From contig NZ_JAMBNY010000020.1 in NCBI RefSeq assembly GCF_023715345.1, positions 1 to 64,000 of the forward strand: a stretch of 64,000 nt of DNA, written 5' to 3'. The notes below the pieces were generated by a model that saw nothing but the letters and a program-made list of their open reading frames with translations, did not search any database and was not told where the DNA came from. The position numbers and the translations under genes are program-made. Source of the DNA: Paenibacillus camelliae. Its GTDB lineage: Bacteria; Bacillota; Bacilli; Paenibacillales; Paenibacillaceae. Every line of letters starts with the position of its first letter. Positions within the stretch are counted from its first letter, which is position 1. This document shows positions 1 through 8,640 of this stretch, one piece after another.

Positions 1-124
1 AGATTTGCCGCTGGCTTCCTTCAGATTCCACCTCGCGATGGACACCCTTGCCTTAAGCTATGGCTACTACTGCCTTCACCATTCGGGACTTGAACCCTAG
101 AGATAGCGCCCATGCTGGGCACAC
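1..124 (-). mobile_element. 5' end of a group IIC intron (domain I), truncated by window start
   Basis: Read on the minus strand, the sequence starts GTGTGCCCAGCATGGGC and continues through AAGTCCCGAA, GGCAAGGGTGTCC and GGAATCTGAAGGAAG. From memory this closely follows the 5' part of the Oceanobacillus iheyensis group IIC intron, a self-splicing ribozyme retroelement. The intron 5' end is placed at 124. The rest, including any reverse transcriptase, lies outside the window. A terminator hairpin sits immediately upstream on the intron strand, which is the usual target of class C introns. The family is well supported; whether the element is intact cannot be judged. Confidence 0.8.
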
Positions 125-126
125 TG

Positions 127-157
127 CAAAAACACCATCCTCATGCGAATGGTGTTT
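127..157 (-). terminator. terminator hairpin, insertion target of the group IIC intron
   Basis: A 9-bp stem (130-138 with 149-157) is followed on the minus strand by a short T run and then directly by the intron 5' end. Its sequence is nearly the same as hairpins at 17842, 19781 and 28377. Confidence 0.75.
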
Positions 158-230
158 GAGATAATTAAGAAAAGCTGAAACCGCTGAAATAACTGTGGAG
201 TTAAGTAATAACTCTCACTAATTTCGGACA

Positions 231-262
231 TAAAAATTGCCCTGAACAAAAGTCCAGGGCAA
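231..262 (-). terminator. terminator of cspA
   Basis: Stem TTGCCCTG (237-244) pairs with CAGGGCAA (255-262). On the minus strand it is followed by a T run. It lies just after the cspA stop codon. Confidence 0.8.
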
Positions 263-275
263 CGTAAAGCTTATA

Positions 276-476
276 TTAAAGTTTTACAACGTTTTCTGCT
301 TGAGGACCACGGTTGCCTTGAACTACATTAAATTCAACGCGTTGACCTTCGTCTAAAGACTTGAAGCCGTCACCAACGATAGCGCTGAAATGTACGAATA
401 CGTCGTTTCCACCTTCAACCTCGATAAAACCAAAGCCTTTTTCACCATTAAACCATTTAACTGTACCTGTTTCCAT
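276..476 (-). CDS. cold-shock protein, CspA/CspB family
   Basis: This 66-residue protein is a single cold-shock domain, the normal length for the family. It carries the nucleic-acid-binding motifs KGFGFIEV (RNP1) and VFVHFSAI (RNP2). It should bind single-stranded RNA and DNA in the cytoplasm and act as an RNA chaperone, mainly at low temperature. An AAAGGTGG ribosome binding site precedes the ATG. A second, very similar csp gene lies at 29669-29869. The neighbours ydjO and dbpA are also cold-linked families. The leader carries a terminator-like hairpin at 534-588. The family is certain; the paralogue name is not. Confidence 0.95.
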   Translation of the reverse strand: METGTVKWFNGEKGFGFIEVEGGNDVFVHFSAIVGDGFKSLDEGQRVEFNVVQGNRGPQAENVVKL

Positions 477-533
477 TATTAAAAACCACCTTTTTTCACT
501 TTTACCAAATTTTTATTTTATAGGAATAAAAAA

Positions 534-588
534 ATTTGTACATTGCATAAGGCTATTGCTACTCAATAACCCTCTACGCTGTACAAAT
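534..588 (-). promoter_or_regulatory. terminator-like hairpin upstream of cspA
   Basis: ATTTGTAC at 534-541 pairs with GTACAAAT at 581-588, with further pairing inside. On the minus strand the stem is followed by a run of seven T. It could end transcription from ydjO or act as a regulatory structure in the cspA leader. The same layout occurs at the second csp gene. Confidence 0.6.
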
Positions 589-712
589 CGTTAGATCGCT
601 ATTCAATAATTGTAATTATAACACTCCCGCAAACAAAACACAATGCATGGATTGAATAATCGTGTATTTCTGCTTTTGTTATCCTTATTTAATGCTTAGC
701 GATTAAACCAGA

Positions 713-928
713 CTACAGCTTTTTCGAAGTAACTGGGCTATTATTCTCGATAACATCGAGAATTCTTTCATCTTTGACCATTGCGGAATGACATTGAGGG
801 CATGTAGGACTTTCGGAAAAAGTAAAATTATCTCTCATCCACCCTTTACAGTTCTCATCCGAACATACCCATATTTCAGTTAATGCAGTTGGAACTTCTT
901 CGATTGGTTTTCTCTTAGAGTTATACAT
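713..928 (-). CDS. ydjO: cold-inducible protein of the YdjO family
   Basis: This 71-residue protein has two cysteine pairs, CSDENC and CPQC, spaced as in a small zinc ribbon. It resembles B. subtilis YdjO, a protein described as cold-inducible with no known biochemical role. The start ATG follows an AGCAGGTAAAC ribosome site. It is co-oriented with cspA downstream and dbpA upstream, which fits a cold-response neighbourhood. The zinc-binding role is inferred from the cysteines alone. Confidence 0.75.
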   Translation of the reverse strand: MYNSKRKPIEEVPTALTEIWVCSDENCKGWMRDNFTFSESPTCPQCHSAMVKDERILDVIENNSPVTSKKL

Positions 929-1076
929 GTTTACCTGCTTTCTATTCCATTTTTATTTCCATGAACGAATAGCAACACTATATGATACATATGTTCATTG
1001 TTTACAATAATGTGTGAATTTTTAATAAAGTTTCCTTGTCATTAATCAGCATGCCCTTATTCGTTAAAACTAACTC

Positions 1077-2519
1077 TTATTTAGCTCTACGAACCTTTAA
1101 TAGCTTGCCTTTTACCGTTGTATTTTTCATGATTTCTAATACATGCGGCCCCTTTCCATTAAGAATTTCTACATCAGTGACATTATCCAGTATTGTTATT
1201 ATGCCAATATCATCAGCTGTTACCCCTTCGAGCTTCGCAATCGTGCCAACGAAATCTACTGCTCTTAGCTTCTTTTTCTTTCCAGCGTTGAAGTTCAGCT
1301 TCATGATTTGTTTATTCAGTTGCTCACGCTTATCCTTCTTTAATACGGGACCAGCTTTTAAGGTATTTTGAAATTCTTCTTGGTGACGATTAACAGAATC
1401 CTCTGAAGGTGCTTTTATAATAGGAATTTCAAATCCAATATAATTTTCAATATCAGATAGTCTTCTTCCGTCTTTTGGCGTTACGAAAGTAATGGCCTTA
1501 CCTTGTTTACCTGCACGTCCAGTTCTCCCTGTACGATGAACGTAGCTTTCCTTCTCAAGGGGTATATCGTAGTTAATGACATGCGTGATGTTACTGATAT
1601 CGATTCCTCTAGCAGCTACATCCGTTGCTACTAAATAACGAAATTGTCCAGCTCTATAAGCTTTCATGACTTCAAATCTTTGTTCTTGCTCCATTCCCCC
1701 ATGTATGCGACCAACTGGATATTTCAGTCTAAACATTTCTCTGTACAATTGTTCTACATGGTCTTGAGTACGGCAAAAAATAATGCAGCTCTCTGGATTC
1801 TCAACAATAAGCATTTTCTGCAATAGCTTAAGCTTGTCTTCTTCACTGACCTTAATAGCTGCATGTTCGATCGTAGAAGTTGTTATTCCACTTGCCTTAA
1901 TCTCAACTTCAACCGGATCATTCATATATTGGTGAGATAGCTTAGCAACGTCCTCTGGGAATGTAGCTGAAAATAACATCGTTACTCTCTCATTAGGCAA
2001 TTTCTCGATAATTCCTTGTACTTGATCAATGAATCCCATATTAAGCATTTCATCTGCTTCATCAATAACTAAATATTGAATACGCTCGAGTGACAATGTT
2101 CCTCGTTCAATGTGATCCATTACACGTCCTGGTGTGCCCACGACCATATGTGTTCTTTGCTTTAGCTCTGCTCGTTGAATATGAAATGGACTTTTACCAT
2201 ATAATGCTGTCGATTTAATACGCTTAAAGCGTCCAATATTCATCAGGTCCTCATTAACCTGTAATGCAAGTTCACGAGTAGGTGTAAGAATTAATGCTTG
2301 AGGCTTATTTTCATTCCAAGTCACTAGTTCACAAAGGGGAATACCGTATGCCGCTGTCTTTCCGCTTCCAGTCTGTGATTTTACGACAAGATCCTTTCGC
2401 TCTAAGGAGTATGGTATTACTTTAGATTGAACCTCTGTCGGTGTTTCATATCCTAAAGTTTTCAAAGCCTTAACAATTTCTTCACTTAATTTGTAATCTG
2501 AAAACTGCTTTTTGCTCAT
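1077..2519 (-). CDS. dbpA: DEAD-box ATP-dependent RNA helicase DbpA/YxiN
   Basis: This 480-residue helicase has a Q-motif region at the N-terminus, Walker A SQTGSGKT (48-55), PTRELA, DEAD (153-156), SAT (184-186) and the HRTGRTGR motif VI. The last 75 or so residues form a DbpA-type RNA-binding domain, known in the family to recognise hairpin 92 of 23S rRNA. The expected role is ATP-driven remodelling during assembly of the large ribosomal subunit. An AGAGG site precedes the ATG. It lies upstream of ydjO and cspA on the same strand, so a shared cold response is plausible. The assignment rests on the C-terminal domain together with the helicase core. Confidence 0.92.
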   Translation of the reverse strand: MSKKQFSDYKLSEEIVKALKTLGYETPTEVQSKVIPYSLERKDLVVKSQTGSGKTAAYGIPLCELVTWNENKPQALILTPTRELALQVNEDLMNIGRFKRIKSTALYGKSPFHIQRAELKQRTHMVVGTPGRVMDHIERGTLSLERIQYLVIDEADEMLNMGFIDQVQGIIEKLPNERVTMLFSATFPEDVAKLSHQYMNDPVEVEIKASGITTSTIEHAAIKVSEEDKLKLLQKMLIVENPESCIIFCRTQDHVEQLYREMFRLKYPVGRIHGGMEQEQRFEVMKAYRAGQFRYLVATDVAARGIDISNITHVINYDIPLEKESYVHRTGRTGRAGKQGKAITFVTPKDGRRLSDIENYIGFEIPIIKAPSEDSVNRHQEEFQNTLKAGPVLKKDKREQLNKQIMKLNFNAGKKKKLRAVDFVGTIAKLEGVTADDIGIITILDNVTDVEILNGKGPHVLEIMKNTTVKGKLLKVRRAK

Positions 2520-2756
2520 TACTAACCTCTTTTACGGTATATTCGCTTGCCTACACATTGAATACCTTCAAAATCTACGCCTGCTATTATCCATTATACC
2601 CCGTACCGACTAGTATAAGTGTGCTTTACTATGATTAAGCGGTTCCAACTTAATTTGTTTTTTGTTTTGAGAAATTCTACTGCGAGCGTGATCCAACCTC
2701 GAGAAGAAAAATATGATAAGCTATAGACGAAAATAATAATTGTAGGAAGTGAAACC

Positions 2757-2993
2757 ATGCAGGAAAAAGCTGAGGAAATTGCACAATGGATGCTTAGTGA
2801 AGTAAAAGAAAAGGGTATACTCAAGCAAGAGGATGTCGTTTCTCACATAAAGGAACATTACGGCGCTCAATATTTATATGTGAATGATCTAGGGCATACA
2901 TCCATCGATAAAGAAGTGAAGAAAATATACAAGAAGCTTCATAAGGGAAGAATAGCTTGGGATCGTGATGGCTTCTTCTGGGCTTGGACATAG
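2757..2993 (+). CDS. small conserved protein (DUF6953-like)
   Basis: This 78-residue protein starts behind a GGAAGTG ribosome site. It is rich in Lys and Glu, is probably helical at the N-terminus and ends in the aromatic stretch WDRDGFFWAW. I recall similar short proteins annotated as DUF6953 in Paenibacillus. It has no signal peptide, membrane segment or catalytic motif. The protein is likely real, because the ribosome site is good and the gene ends just before a convergent terminator. The function is unknown and the family name is from memory. Confidence 0.7.
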   Translation: MQEKAEEIAQWMLSEVKEKGILKQEDVVSHIKEHYGAQYLYVNDLGHTSIDKEVKKIYKKLHKGRIAWDRDGFFWAWT

Positions 2994-3030
2994 ACAGCAT
3001 ATAAGTTAACCATAGTAGTAGGAGCAAAGA

Positions 3031-3060
3031 CAAACACCACCCACAATCGGATGGTGTTCT
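3031..3060. terminator. bidirectional terminator between convergent small genes
   Basis: AACACCA pairs with TGGTGTT across a short loop, between the + strand gene ending at 2993 and the - strand gene ending at 3076. Confidence 0.6.
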
Positions 3061-3075
3061 TCATCTTCATCAACT

Positions 3076-3309
3076 CTATTTCTTCCTATTGGCTACAATC
3101 TCATCTATTTCACACTTCAGCAGCAGGTACCTATGGGTACTTCTCATAATTGACACTTTAGTGAGATTATTTTTATCGACGAAGACCTTCATATGGTCTT
3201 TGGAAAGACCAAGTAATTCTCCAGCCTCCGTAACGGTTAATACCTCTAGTTTACTCGTTGCATTAAACGTCTCTTTCACTTTTAGATTCCAGTCTTTAAA
3301 TGGTTTCAT
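3076..3309 (-). CDS. small helix-turn-helix DNA-binding protein (excisionase-like)
   Basis: This 77-residue protein contains VLTVTEAGELLGLSKDHMKV, a pattern typical of excisionase/MerR-like winged helix domains: an LTVxEAAxLLG helix, then a turn, then a recognition helix. It is followed by a basic stretch and ends EIVANRKK. It probably binds DNA as a small regulator. No integrase or phage gene is adjacent, so a role in excision is not supported. The target is unknown. Confidence 0.65.
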   Translation of the reverse strand: MKPFKDWNLKVKETFNATSKLEVLTVTEAGELLGLSKDHMKVFVDKNNLTKVSIMRSTHRYLLLKCEIDEIVANRKK

Positions 3310-3524
3310 ATTGAATATCCTCTCTGCTTCCTAATCGATCGGAATACTTCATTATATCATAGCTTCACACGAATATGATTACGTTAAACCAATTAACCCC
3401 TCACAAGGCCGTTCCAGGCAGAACTCCCCCACCAGCAATGGCTTGCGGGAGGTCACATCAACTTTATGTTAAACTAAGATAACTGACCAATCAGCAAGAT
3501 CGATTTCTTTGGAGGTGGTACATT

Positions 3525-4145
3525 ATGATGATGGTCATAATCATTTTAACGATAAATATCATATACGTGTCCTTTTTCACGATTCGTATGATTCTGACGT
3601 TAAAAGGTCAAAAATTTCTAGCAGCTGCACTCAGCTCTATCGAGGTGACGATCTATGTTGTCGGCCTAGGCCTCGTCCTAGACAATCTCGATGAAATTCA
3701 AAATTTAATTGCCTATGCCGTTGGATATGCGCTGGGTGTATTATTAGGCTCAAAAATCGAAGAAATATTAGCATTAGGCTATGTTACAGTAAGTGTCATT
3801 ACGAATCGTCACGACGAATCGCTTCCAAATAAGCTTCGAGACGAAGGCTATGGTGTAACTTCATGGTTAGGCGAAGGCAGAGACGGTCCCAGGTTGATGA
3901 TGGAAATTCTAACTCGGCGGAAAGAACAACGGGATCTGTACAATTCCATTATTGCCTTCGATTCAAAGGCATTCATTATTTCGCATGAGCCGAGACATTT
4001 CCACGGTGGATTCTGGGTTAAAGGAATGAAGCGACAAGCCAAGAAGCTAGGAGAAACCCATCTCGTTGTACATGAGAACAATCTCCCTGGCGTCACGGAA
4101 AAAAGCGTTCAAGAAGCGATTGCTAAGACTGAGGATGACAAGTAG
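3525..4145 (+). CDS. UPF0316 membrane protein, DUF5698 plus DUF2179
   Basis: This 206-residue protein has three hydrophobic segments in the first 95 residues (DUF5698) and a soluble DUF2179 domain at the C-terminus. The length and layout match the B. subtilis YebE type. DUF2179 domains are small ligand or regulatory domains, and the cellular role is not known. A GGAGGTGG ribosome site at 3511-3518 points to the first ATG of an ATGATGATG string at 3525. The gene stands alone and ends before a strong shared terminator. Confidence 0.85.
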   Translation: MMMVIIILTINIIYVSFFTIRMILTLKGQKFLAAALSSIEVTIYVVGLGLVLDNLDEIQNLIAYAVGYALGVLLGSKIEEILALGYVTVSVITNRHDESLPNKLRDEGYGVTSWLGEGRDGPRLMMEILTRRKEQRDLYNSIIAFDSKAFIISHEPRHFHGGFWVKGMKRQAKKLGETHLVVHENNLPGVTEKSVQEAIAKTEDDK

Positions 4146-4263
4146 CGTGTAGGTGCGATACATAACCTATGACGATGTTGACGCTAGCTTAGCTGTTACA
4201 ACTTTTTTCTCTTACTCTCAATGGTTACAGGTCAAAGTAACTGCATGAATTATCAGACCTACT

Positions 4264-4303
4264 AAAACAAAAGCACCATCCTCTAGGATGGTGCTTTTGT
4301 TTT
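4264..4303. terminator. strong bidirectional terminator
   Basis: A long, nearly perfect stem (AAAAGCACCATCC with GGATGGTGCTTTT) has A and T runs on either side. It separates the + strand UPF0316 gene from the - strand FAH gene. Confidence 0.9.
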
Positions 4304-5171
4304 AACTAACTTCTTGGCCAACCGGGTTAATTAACTCCTCCATACCATCAATGTAGCAAGAAGCAACATCTCCGGCACGTATATGAACCGATCCTGGCGT
4401 GCCTGTCATTATGATATCACCAGGTTTTAGCGTCATCATCTTGGAAAAATAAGCTACGATAAACGGTAGCTTATAGATCATCTCTGACACTGTATTACGG
4501 TGTATAACTTCACCATTTAACTTTGTTTCAATATGAAGCTCCTCTACATTTTCAATCTCATTAAGCGTAACAAGCTGTGAACCGAAGCTGAAAAATGTAT
4601 TCATGACTTTCGAGCGTCCTAGAAACCTTGGGTTTTTCGCATGAATATCCTGAGCGGTCATGTCAAGCGTTGGAACAAGCCCAGCAACAGCGTCCATCGC
4701 CTCGCGTTCATCTACATTTTTGCAATGTTTACCTATTACGATTCCTAATTCAGCTTCAGCAGTAACATGCTCTACATCGTTAGGAATGATAATCGTATCC
4801 TGATGTCCGATTAAACTTGTATCTGGCTTGAAAAATACGATAGGTTCTTGATCTGGTGGAACAGCAGCTAAGTCCTCTGCTTTCTTCCAGTAGTTCATGC
4901 CGATCCCACAGATTTTGCTTGGATGACGATATAGCGGAGCGTACTGTACATTTTTAAGCGAAATAACCTTGAGTCGCTCCAGCTGCCCATGTGTCAGCCC
5001 TGTTAACCATTGATTCAATAATTCCCATTGTTCATCTAAAAGCAATCCATAAATACTTGTGTTCCATTCTTTATTAAACTCAGCGTTTAGCTGACTAATG
5101 GTTATTAAACCTGTTTTTAGGAAGACCGCAGCTTGCTCTATGCCATTTAACTTAATCGTGGCTAGCCTCAT
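4302..5171 (-). CDS. fumarylacetoacetate hydrolase (FAH) family protein
   Basis: The protein has the FAH fold signature: ICGIGMNYW near the start of the catalytic domain, the acidic metal ligands in TAEAELGIVIG, DMTAQD, and GDIIMTGTPG near the end. Members hydrolyse, hydrate or decarboxylate keto acids with a divalent metal. The ATG at 5171 is chosen because GGGGAGGAAA lies just upstream. The resulting 289-residue protein overlaps the 3' end of the amidase by 20 bases, which suggests translational coupling. It is the last gene of the importer operon and may act on the carbon skeleton left after amide and ring cleavage. The substrate is not known. Confidence 0.85.
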   Translation of the reverse strand: MRLATIKLNGIEQAAVFLKTGLITISQLNAEFNKEWNTSIYGLLLDEQWELLNQWLTGLTHGQLERLKVISLKNVQYAPLYRHPSKICGIGMNYWKKAEDLAAVPPDQEPIVFFKPDTSLIGHQDTIIIPNDVEHVTAEAELGIVIGKHCKNVDEREAMDAVAGLVPTLDMTAQDIHAKNPRFLGRSKVMNTFFSFGSQLVTLNEIENVEELHIETKLNGEVIHRNTVSEMIYKLPFIVAYFSKMMTLKPGDIIMTGTPGSVHIRAGDVASCYIDGMEELINPVGQEVS

Positions 5172-6405
5172 CAGATTTTTCCTCCCCAGATAGTAGTGCG
5201 GCATACTGATTCACAAAACGGAGCAAGCGTAGATCTTGACCATGTCCTGCGATAATTGAGATGCCAAATGGAGCGGATGTAGCTGCTTTATAAGGAATAT
5301 GCACCTGAGGTAAGCCAGTTAGCCCTGCTATACTACTAAGCTGAAGCGTAAAGCTGCGACGTTGCTCCAATAACGAACCTGATTGATGAAGCAGTGGCGG
5401 TGTACCTGGCGTCGTCGGTAATATCAACAAGCCATTATTGCCCAATAAATTGATAACTCGTTCACGCAGCTGCTCTCTTAGTTGCAATGCGGCCACGCAA
5501 TCAGACTCCTTAATCGTGCTTGCCCATTTAAAGCGATCGGAAATGCCTGGACCGAAGAAGGGATTATATTGCTCAATCCATTGACCATGCGCTTTCCATA
5601 TCTCATAGCCCTGCAGATAACGAAACGTATCCATCCATGCAGTTAATCCTTCTTGAGCAAGCTCGGTGCTTGTCATTGGACCCAGGCTTTGTTCGATATG
5701 ATTAACATGTGAGGTTAACACATTGGCACAGTCACCGTCTACTAAGGACCAGCTCTCCTTGCTTGTATACATCGCATGATATGCTAGATCTTGATCTGAC
5801 TGCTGTTCAATGAGTACCTCTCCAACCTTTAGCAGCGTATCACTATCACTTGCCATCCATCCTAACGTATCGAAGCTTGCTGCAAGAGGAATAACAGCTT
5901 CCATAGAGATTATGCCGTGAGTTGGTCTAAAACCATATATCCCACAATAGGAGGAAGGGACTCGTACGGATCCCCCCGTATCTGTGCCAAGTGCAAAATC
6001 AACGAGCTTCGCTGCTACAGCAACGGCCGAGCCGCTTGAGGAGCCTCCTGGTATACATGGTGGTGCCTTTGGATTTATTGGTGTACCGTAATGATAATTT
6101 TCTCCGTTTAAGCTATACATCAGCTCATCCGTATGAGTCATCCCGAGCAGCTCAGCACCTTCAGCTAATAAACGTTCAATACTAGGTGCAGTCTTTGCGG
6201 AAGGAAGGTGTGTTCGAAGCCAATCTGGGTTTCCCGCTCCAGAGCTGTGATTCTTAACGGCGATAACATCCTTAGCAGCAAAGGTTAAGCCGTTAAGCCT
6301 TCCACTTCCAGTAGGTGCTAGGCTCACGTTATTGTCTATAAATGCCCCCCACTTATCTCTCAACTTCCACACCTCCATCACTGTTAGCTTTTTCATACCA
6401 CACAT
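5152..6405 (-). CDS. amidase signature family hydrolase (AtzE/AtzF-like)
   Basis: The Ser-cisSer-Lys triad is visible: Lys45 in AAKDVIAV, GGSSSGS at 120-126 and Ser146 in TDTGGSVR. The family hydrolyses amides and carbamoyl groups. At 417 residues it matches a single amidase domain and lacks the C-terminal domain of full-length allophanate hydrolase. The ATG at 6405 has a GAGGAG site but overlaps the upstream gene by 53 bases. A TTG at 6363 with GGAGGTG six bases ahead would cut the overlap to 11 and is a serious alternative. The neighbouring cysteine hydrolase and ring-opening enzyme suggest a role in ureide or amide breakdown; the exact substrate is open. Confidence 0.85.
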   Translation of the reverse strand: MCGMKKLTVMEVWKLRDKWGAFIDNNVSLAPTGSGRLNGLTFAAKDVIAVKNHSSGAGNPDWLRTHLPSAKTAPSIERLLAEGAELLGMTHTDELMYSLNGENYHYGTPINPKAPPCIPGGSSSGSAVAVAAKLVDFALGTDTGGSVRVPSSYCGIYGFRPTHGIISMEAVIPLAASFDTLGWMASDSDTLLKVGEVLIEQQSDQDLAYHAMYTSKESWSLVDGDCANVLTSHVNHIEQSLGPMTSTELAQEGLTAWMDTFRYLQGYEIWKAHGQWIEQYNPFFGPGISDRFKWASTIKESDCVAALQLREQLRERVINLLGNNGLLILPTTPGTPPLLHQSGSLLEQRRSFTLQLSSIAGLTGLPQVHIPYKAATSAPFGISIIAGHGQDLRLLRFVNQYAALLSGEEKSDEASHD

Positions 6406-7018
6406 GTATAAGCTCCTCGGATGTACATACTAGGCCAAAATGGCGCTCAATATTGTTTAAACTCGGTTCATAGGCATCCAAATAAACACAGGTTGTCGCA
6501 TCCTTAGGCAGCACCACATGGTAGCCCAGCATATGTGCATCACGAAGCGTTGACTCTACACACGTATTCGTATTAATACCAACGGCAACAATGCTTTCGA
6601 TTCCTTTTTCGGTTAACAGCTGATGCATATTCGTTTCCACAAAGGCACTGTAGCGATGCTTCCACACTATCGTATCCTCAGCCATTGGTTCAAACTGCTC
6701 AATAATATCTGCCCCCCACGTCCCGGTACTGCAGCTTTGAGGATGCTTTTTTCCTTGTCTTCTTTGTATCCATGCATCGTTTTTATTGTTCGCCTCATTA
6801 TGCGACATCGCTACCCATATAATAGGCATGTTAGCTTGGCGTGCTCGCTCGATAAGCTTTTTTATAACCGGTATAATCGTTTGGTACTGCCCCACCTCAA
6901 AGCCCGATTGAGAAAATACACCGCGATGATGTACAAAGTCATTCTGCATATCAATAATGAGTAGGGCAGTAGATTTTTTCATGACCGTTTCCAACGTATA
7001 TTCATTAGTTTCAAGCAC
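6353..7018 (-). CDS. isochorismatase-like cysteine hydrolase
   Basis: The catalytic triad of this family is present: Asp23 in DMQNDF, Lys120 in VWKHRYSAF and Cys153 in NTNTCVESTLRDA. Relatives include N-carbamoylsarcosine amidase, RutB, maleamate amidase and biuret hydrolase, all of which cut terminal amide or carbamoyl groups. The GTG at 7018 follows GGAGGTG at the end of the ATPase gene, so the two are coupled. Next to a ring-opening amidohydrolase and an amidase, a biuret-like or carbamoyl-type substrate is plausible. The sequence does not fix which of these it is. Confidence 0.85.
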   Translation of the reverse strand: MLETNEYTLETVMKKSTALLIIDMQNDFVHHRGVFSQSGFEVGQYQTIIPVIKKLIERARQANMPIIWVAMSHNEANNKNDAWIQRRQGKKHPQSCSTGTWGADIIEQFEPMAEDTIVWKHRYSAFVETNMHQLLTEKGIESIVAVGINTNTCVESTLRDAHMLGYHVVLPKDATTCVYLDAYEPSLNNIERHFGLVCTSEELIHVWYEKANSDGGVEVER

Positions 7019-7020
7019 CT

Positions 7021-7818
7021 TTACACCTCCGATAGCACGCCCTGTGATTGAAACACACTACGAATTTCATCAACGTATTGAATAAATCGTTGGTCTTTAC
7101 GCGAGTTTATTCCTCTTGGGCGATCTAATTCAATTTTTATATCCTTTAATACGGAGCCTGGTCTAGGTGACATCACAATGACTCGATCGGATAAAAACAC
7201 CGCTTCCTCAATGCTATGTGTAATGAAAATAACGGTAAACTTGAATTTAGAGTAAATTTTTAATAGATCATACATCATTTGCTCGCGAGTTAGTGCATCT
7301 AACGCTCCAAATGGCTCATCCATCATTAGCAATGTCGGATTTTGAATCAAGCCGCGGCATATAGCAACACGTTGGCGCATTCCTCCGGACATTTCAAATG
7401 GATATTTATCTTCAAACCCTTCCAATCCAACCATTTGAAGCAATTCCTTAGCCATATCTCGATTTGTTTTTTTGTCTTTACGATCGAACCATGTAATATT
7501 TTTAAGCTCAAGTGGAAGTAATACGTTTTCGATGACTGTACGCCATTCTAATAGTACGTCCTTTTGAAACACAACAGCGTTACCAGTTTCAGAGCCCTTA
7601 ACCACTTTATCATCCATGACTATCGTTCCACCTGTAGGCGCCTCTAAGCCAGCAAGGAGATTCATAAGCGTGCTCTTTCCGCAGCCACTTGGACCAACTA
7701 TGGAGATAAAGCTAGAGGCTTCTATGTCTAAATTGACCTTTGTCAGTGCCTGCACATCACCGCTTCTAGTTTTGAACACCTTCTCCATATCTTGAATAAC
7801 AATATGTTTTCCAGCCAT
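7021..7818 (-). CDS. ABC transporter ATP-binding protein (SsuB/TauB/ThiZ type)
   Basis: This 265-residue ATPase has Walker A GPSGCGKST (42-50), Q-loop FQKD, signature SGGMRQR, Walker B LLMMDEPFGALD and the switch His in FITHS. It belongs to the nitrate/sulfonate/taurine/thiamine-precursor importer subfamily. It would energise uptake through the permease encoded one base upstream, whose stop region supplies the GAGGAGGGG ribosome site. It is part of the importer operon with the permease and lipoprotein. The transported substrate is probably the heterocycle or ureide handled by the co-encoded hydrolases; this is inference from context. Confidence 0.92.
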   Translation of the reverse strand: MAGKHIVIQDMEKVFKTRSGDVQALTKVNLDIEASSFISIVGPSGCGKSTLMNLLAGLEAPTGGTIVMDDKVVKGSETGNAVVFQKDVLLEWRTVIENVLLPLELKNITWFDRKDKKTNRDMAKELLQMVGLEGFEDKYPFEMSGGMRQRVAICRGLIQNPTLLMMDEPFGALDALTREQMMYDLLKIYSKFKFTVIFITHSIEEAVFLSDRVIVMSPRPGSVLKDIKIELDRPRGINSRKDQRFIQYVDEIRSVFQSQGVLSEV

Positions 7819-7819
7819 A

Positions 7820-8587
7820 TTATTCCCCTCCTCTTGATGCTTTGTACCATGGAATGGACATTCTTTCTAAGATCGATACCAGATTATATAAGCCAAGACC
7901 TATAATGGCTAGAGCCACAATGACACAAAACTGTAAAGTAACGTCCAGCTTAGAACTTGCGACGAGCTGCAGATAACCAAGTCCTCGCTCAGATGAGACA
8001 AATTCAGCAACGACAGCTCCGACTACCGCTAATGTTATCCCCACCTTAAAGCCTGCAAATATACTTGGTAGTGCCTTTGGAAGTCTAAAGTAGAGAAAGA
8101 CCTGCATCGAATTCGCACGTAATGATTGTGATAGCATGAACATATCTTTTTCCATTGATTTTAAGCCAGCTATTGTATTGACTAATATCGGAAAGAAGGA
8201 GATCAAGAAGGCTATTAACACCTTAGATAACATGCCAAATCCAAACCAAACGATGAGTAATGGTGCTAAAGAAACCATGGGGATGCATTGCAGCCCAATT
8301 AATATTGGAAAAAATGCTTGCGAAGCGTATTTGGAATAGACGACCACAATGGCAAAGGGGATACCGATAACGATCGACAAACCAAACCCAGCAAAAATTT
8401 CTACCAATGTCACACCACTATGTCGTACTAACATTGCCCAATCTACAAAGATGCGCTGCAAAATATCTGTTGGGGTCGGCAGCAAATACTTAGGTATCTC
8501 TAGTACAAAGCATAGTAATTCCCATAGCGCAATTAAACCCAAAAGTGTTAAGACTACTGATAAAGAACGTGCCATCTTATTAGACAT
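7820..8587 (-). CDS. ABC transporter permease (SsuC/TauC/ThiX type)
   Basis: This 255-residue integral membrane protein has about six hydrophobic segments. It carries the BPD permease coupling region around RANSMQVFLYFRLPKALPSI, which contacts the ATPase. It starts behind AAGGAGG with good spacing. It lies between the lipoprotein gene and the ATPase gene and forms the membrane channel of the same importer. The subfamily fits small organonitrogen or organosulfur compounds. Nothing appears truncated. Confidence 0.92.
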   Translation of the reverse strand: MSNKMARSLSVVLTLLGLIALWELLCFVLEIPKYLLPTPTDILQRIFVDWAMLVRHSGVTLVEIFAGFGLSIVIGIPFAIVVVYSKYASQAFFPILIGLQCIPMVSLAPLLIVWFGFGMLSKVLIAFLISFFPILVNTIAGLKSMEKDMFMLSQSLRANSMQVFLYFRLPKALPSIFAGFKVGITLAVVGAVVAEFVSSERGLGYLQLVASSKLDVTLQFCVIVALAIIGLGLYNLVSILERMSIPWYKASRGGE

Positions 8588-8640
8588 AGGTGTAACCTCC
8601 TTGATATCCTTCCTTATCTAGCTAGACTGAAGGATTGGAT

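Noticed and set aside
1036..1371. Long plus-strand reading frame opposite dbpA, and many similar antisense frames
   Set aside because: They mirror strong genes on the other strand, have no ribosome sites and show no recognisable protein features.
2594..2756. Promoter or small RNA between dbpA and the DUF6953-like gene
   Set aside because: Only weak AT-rich segments are present; no convincing -35/-10 pair or stable structure was seen.
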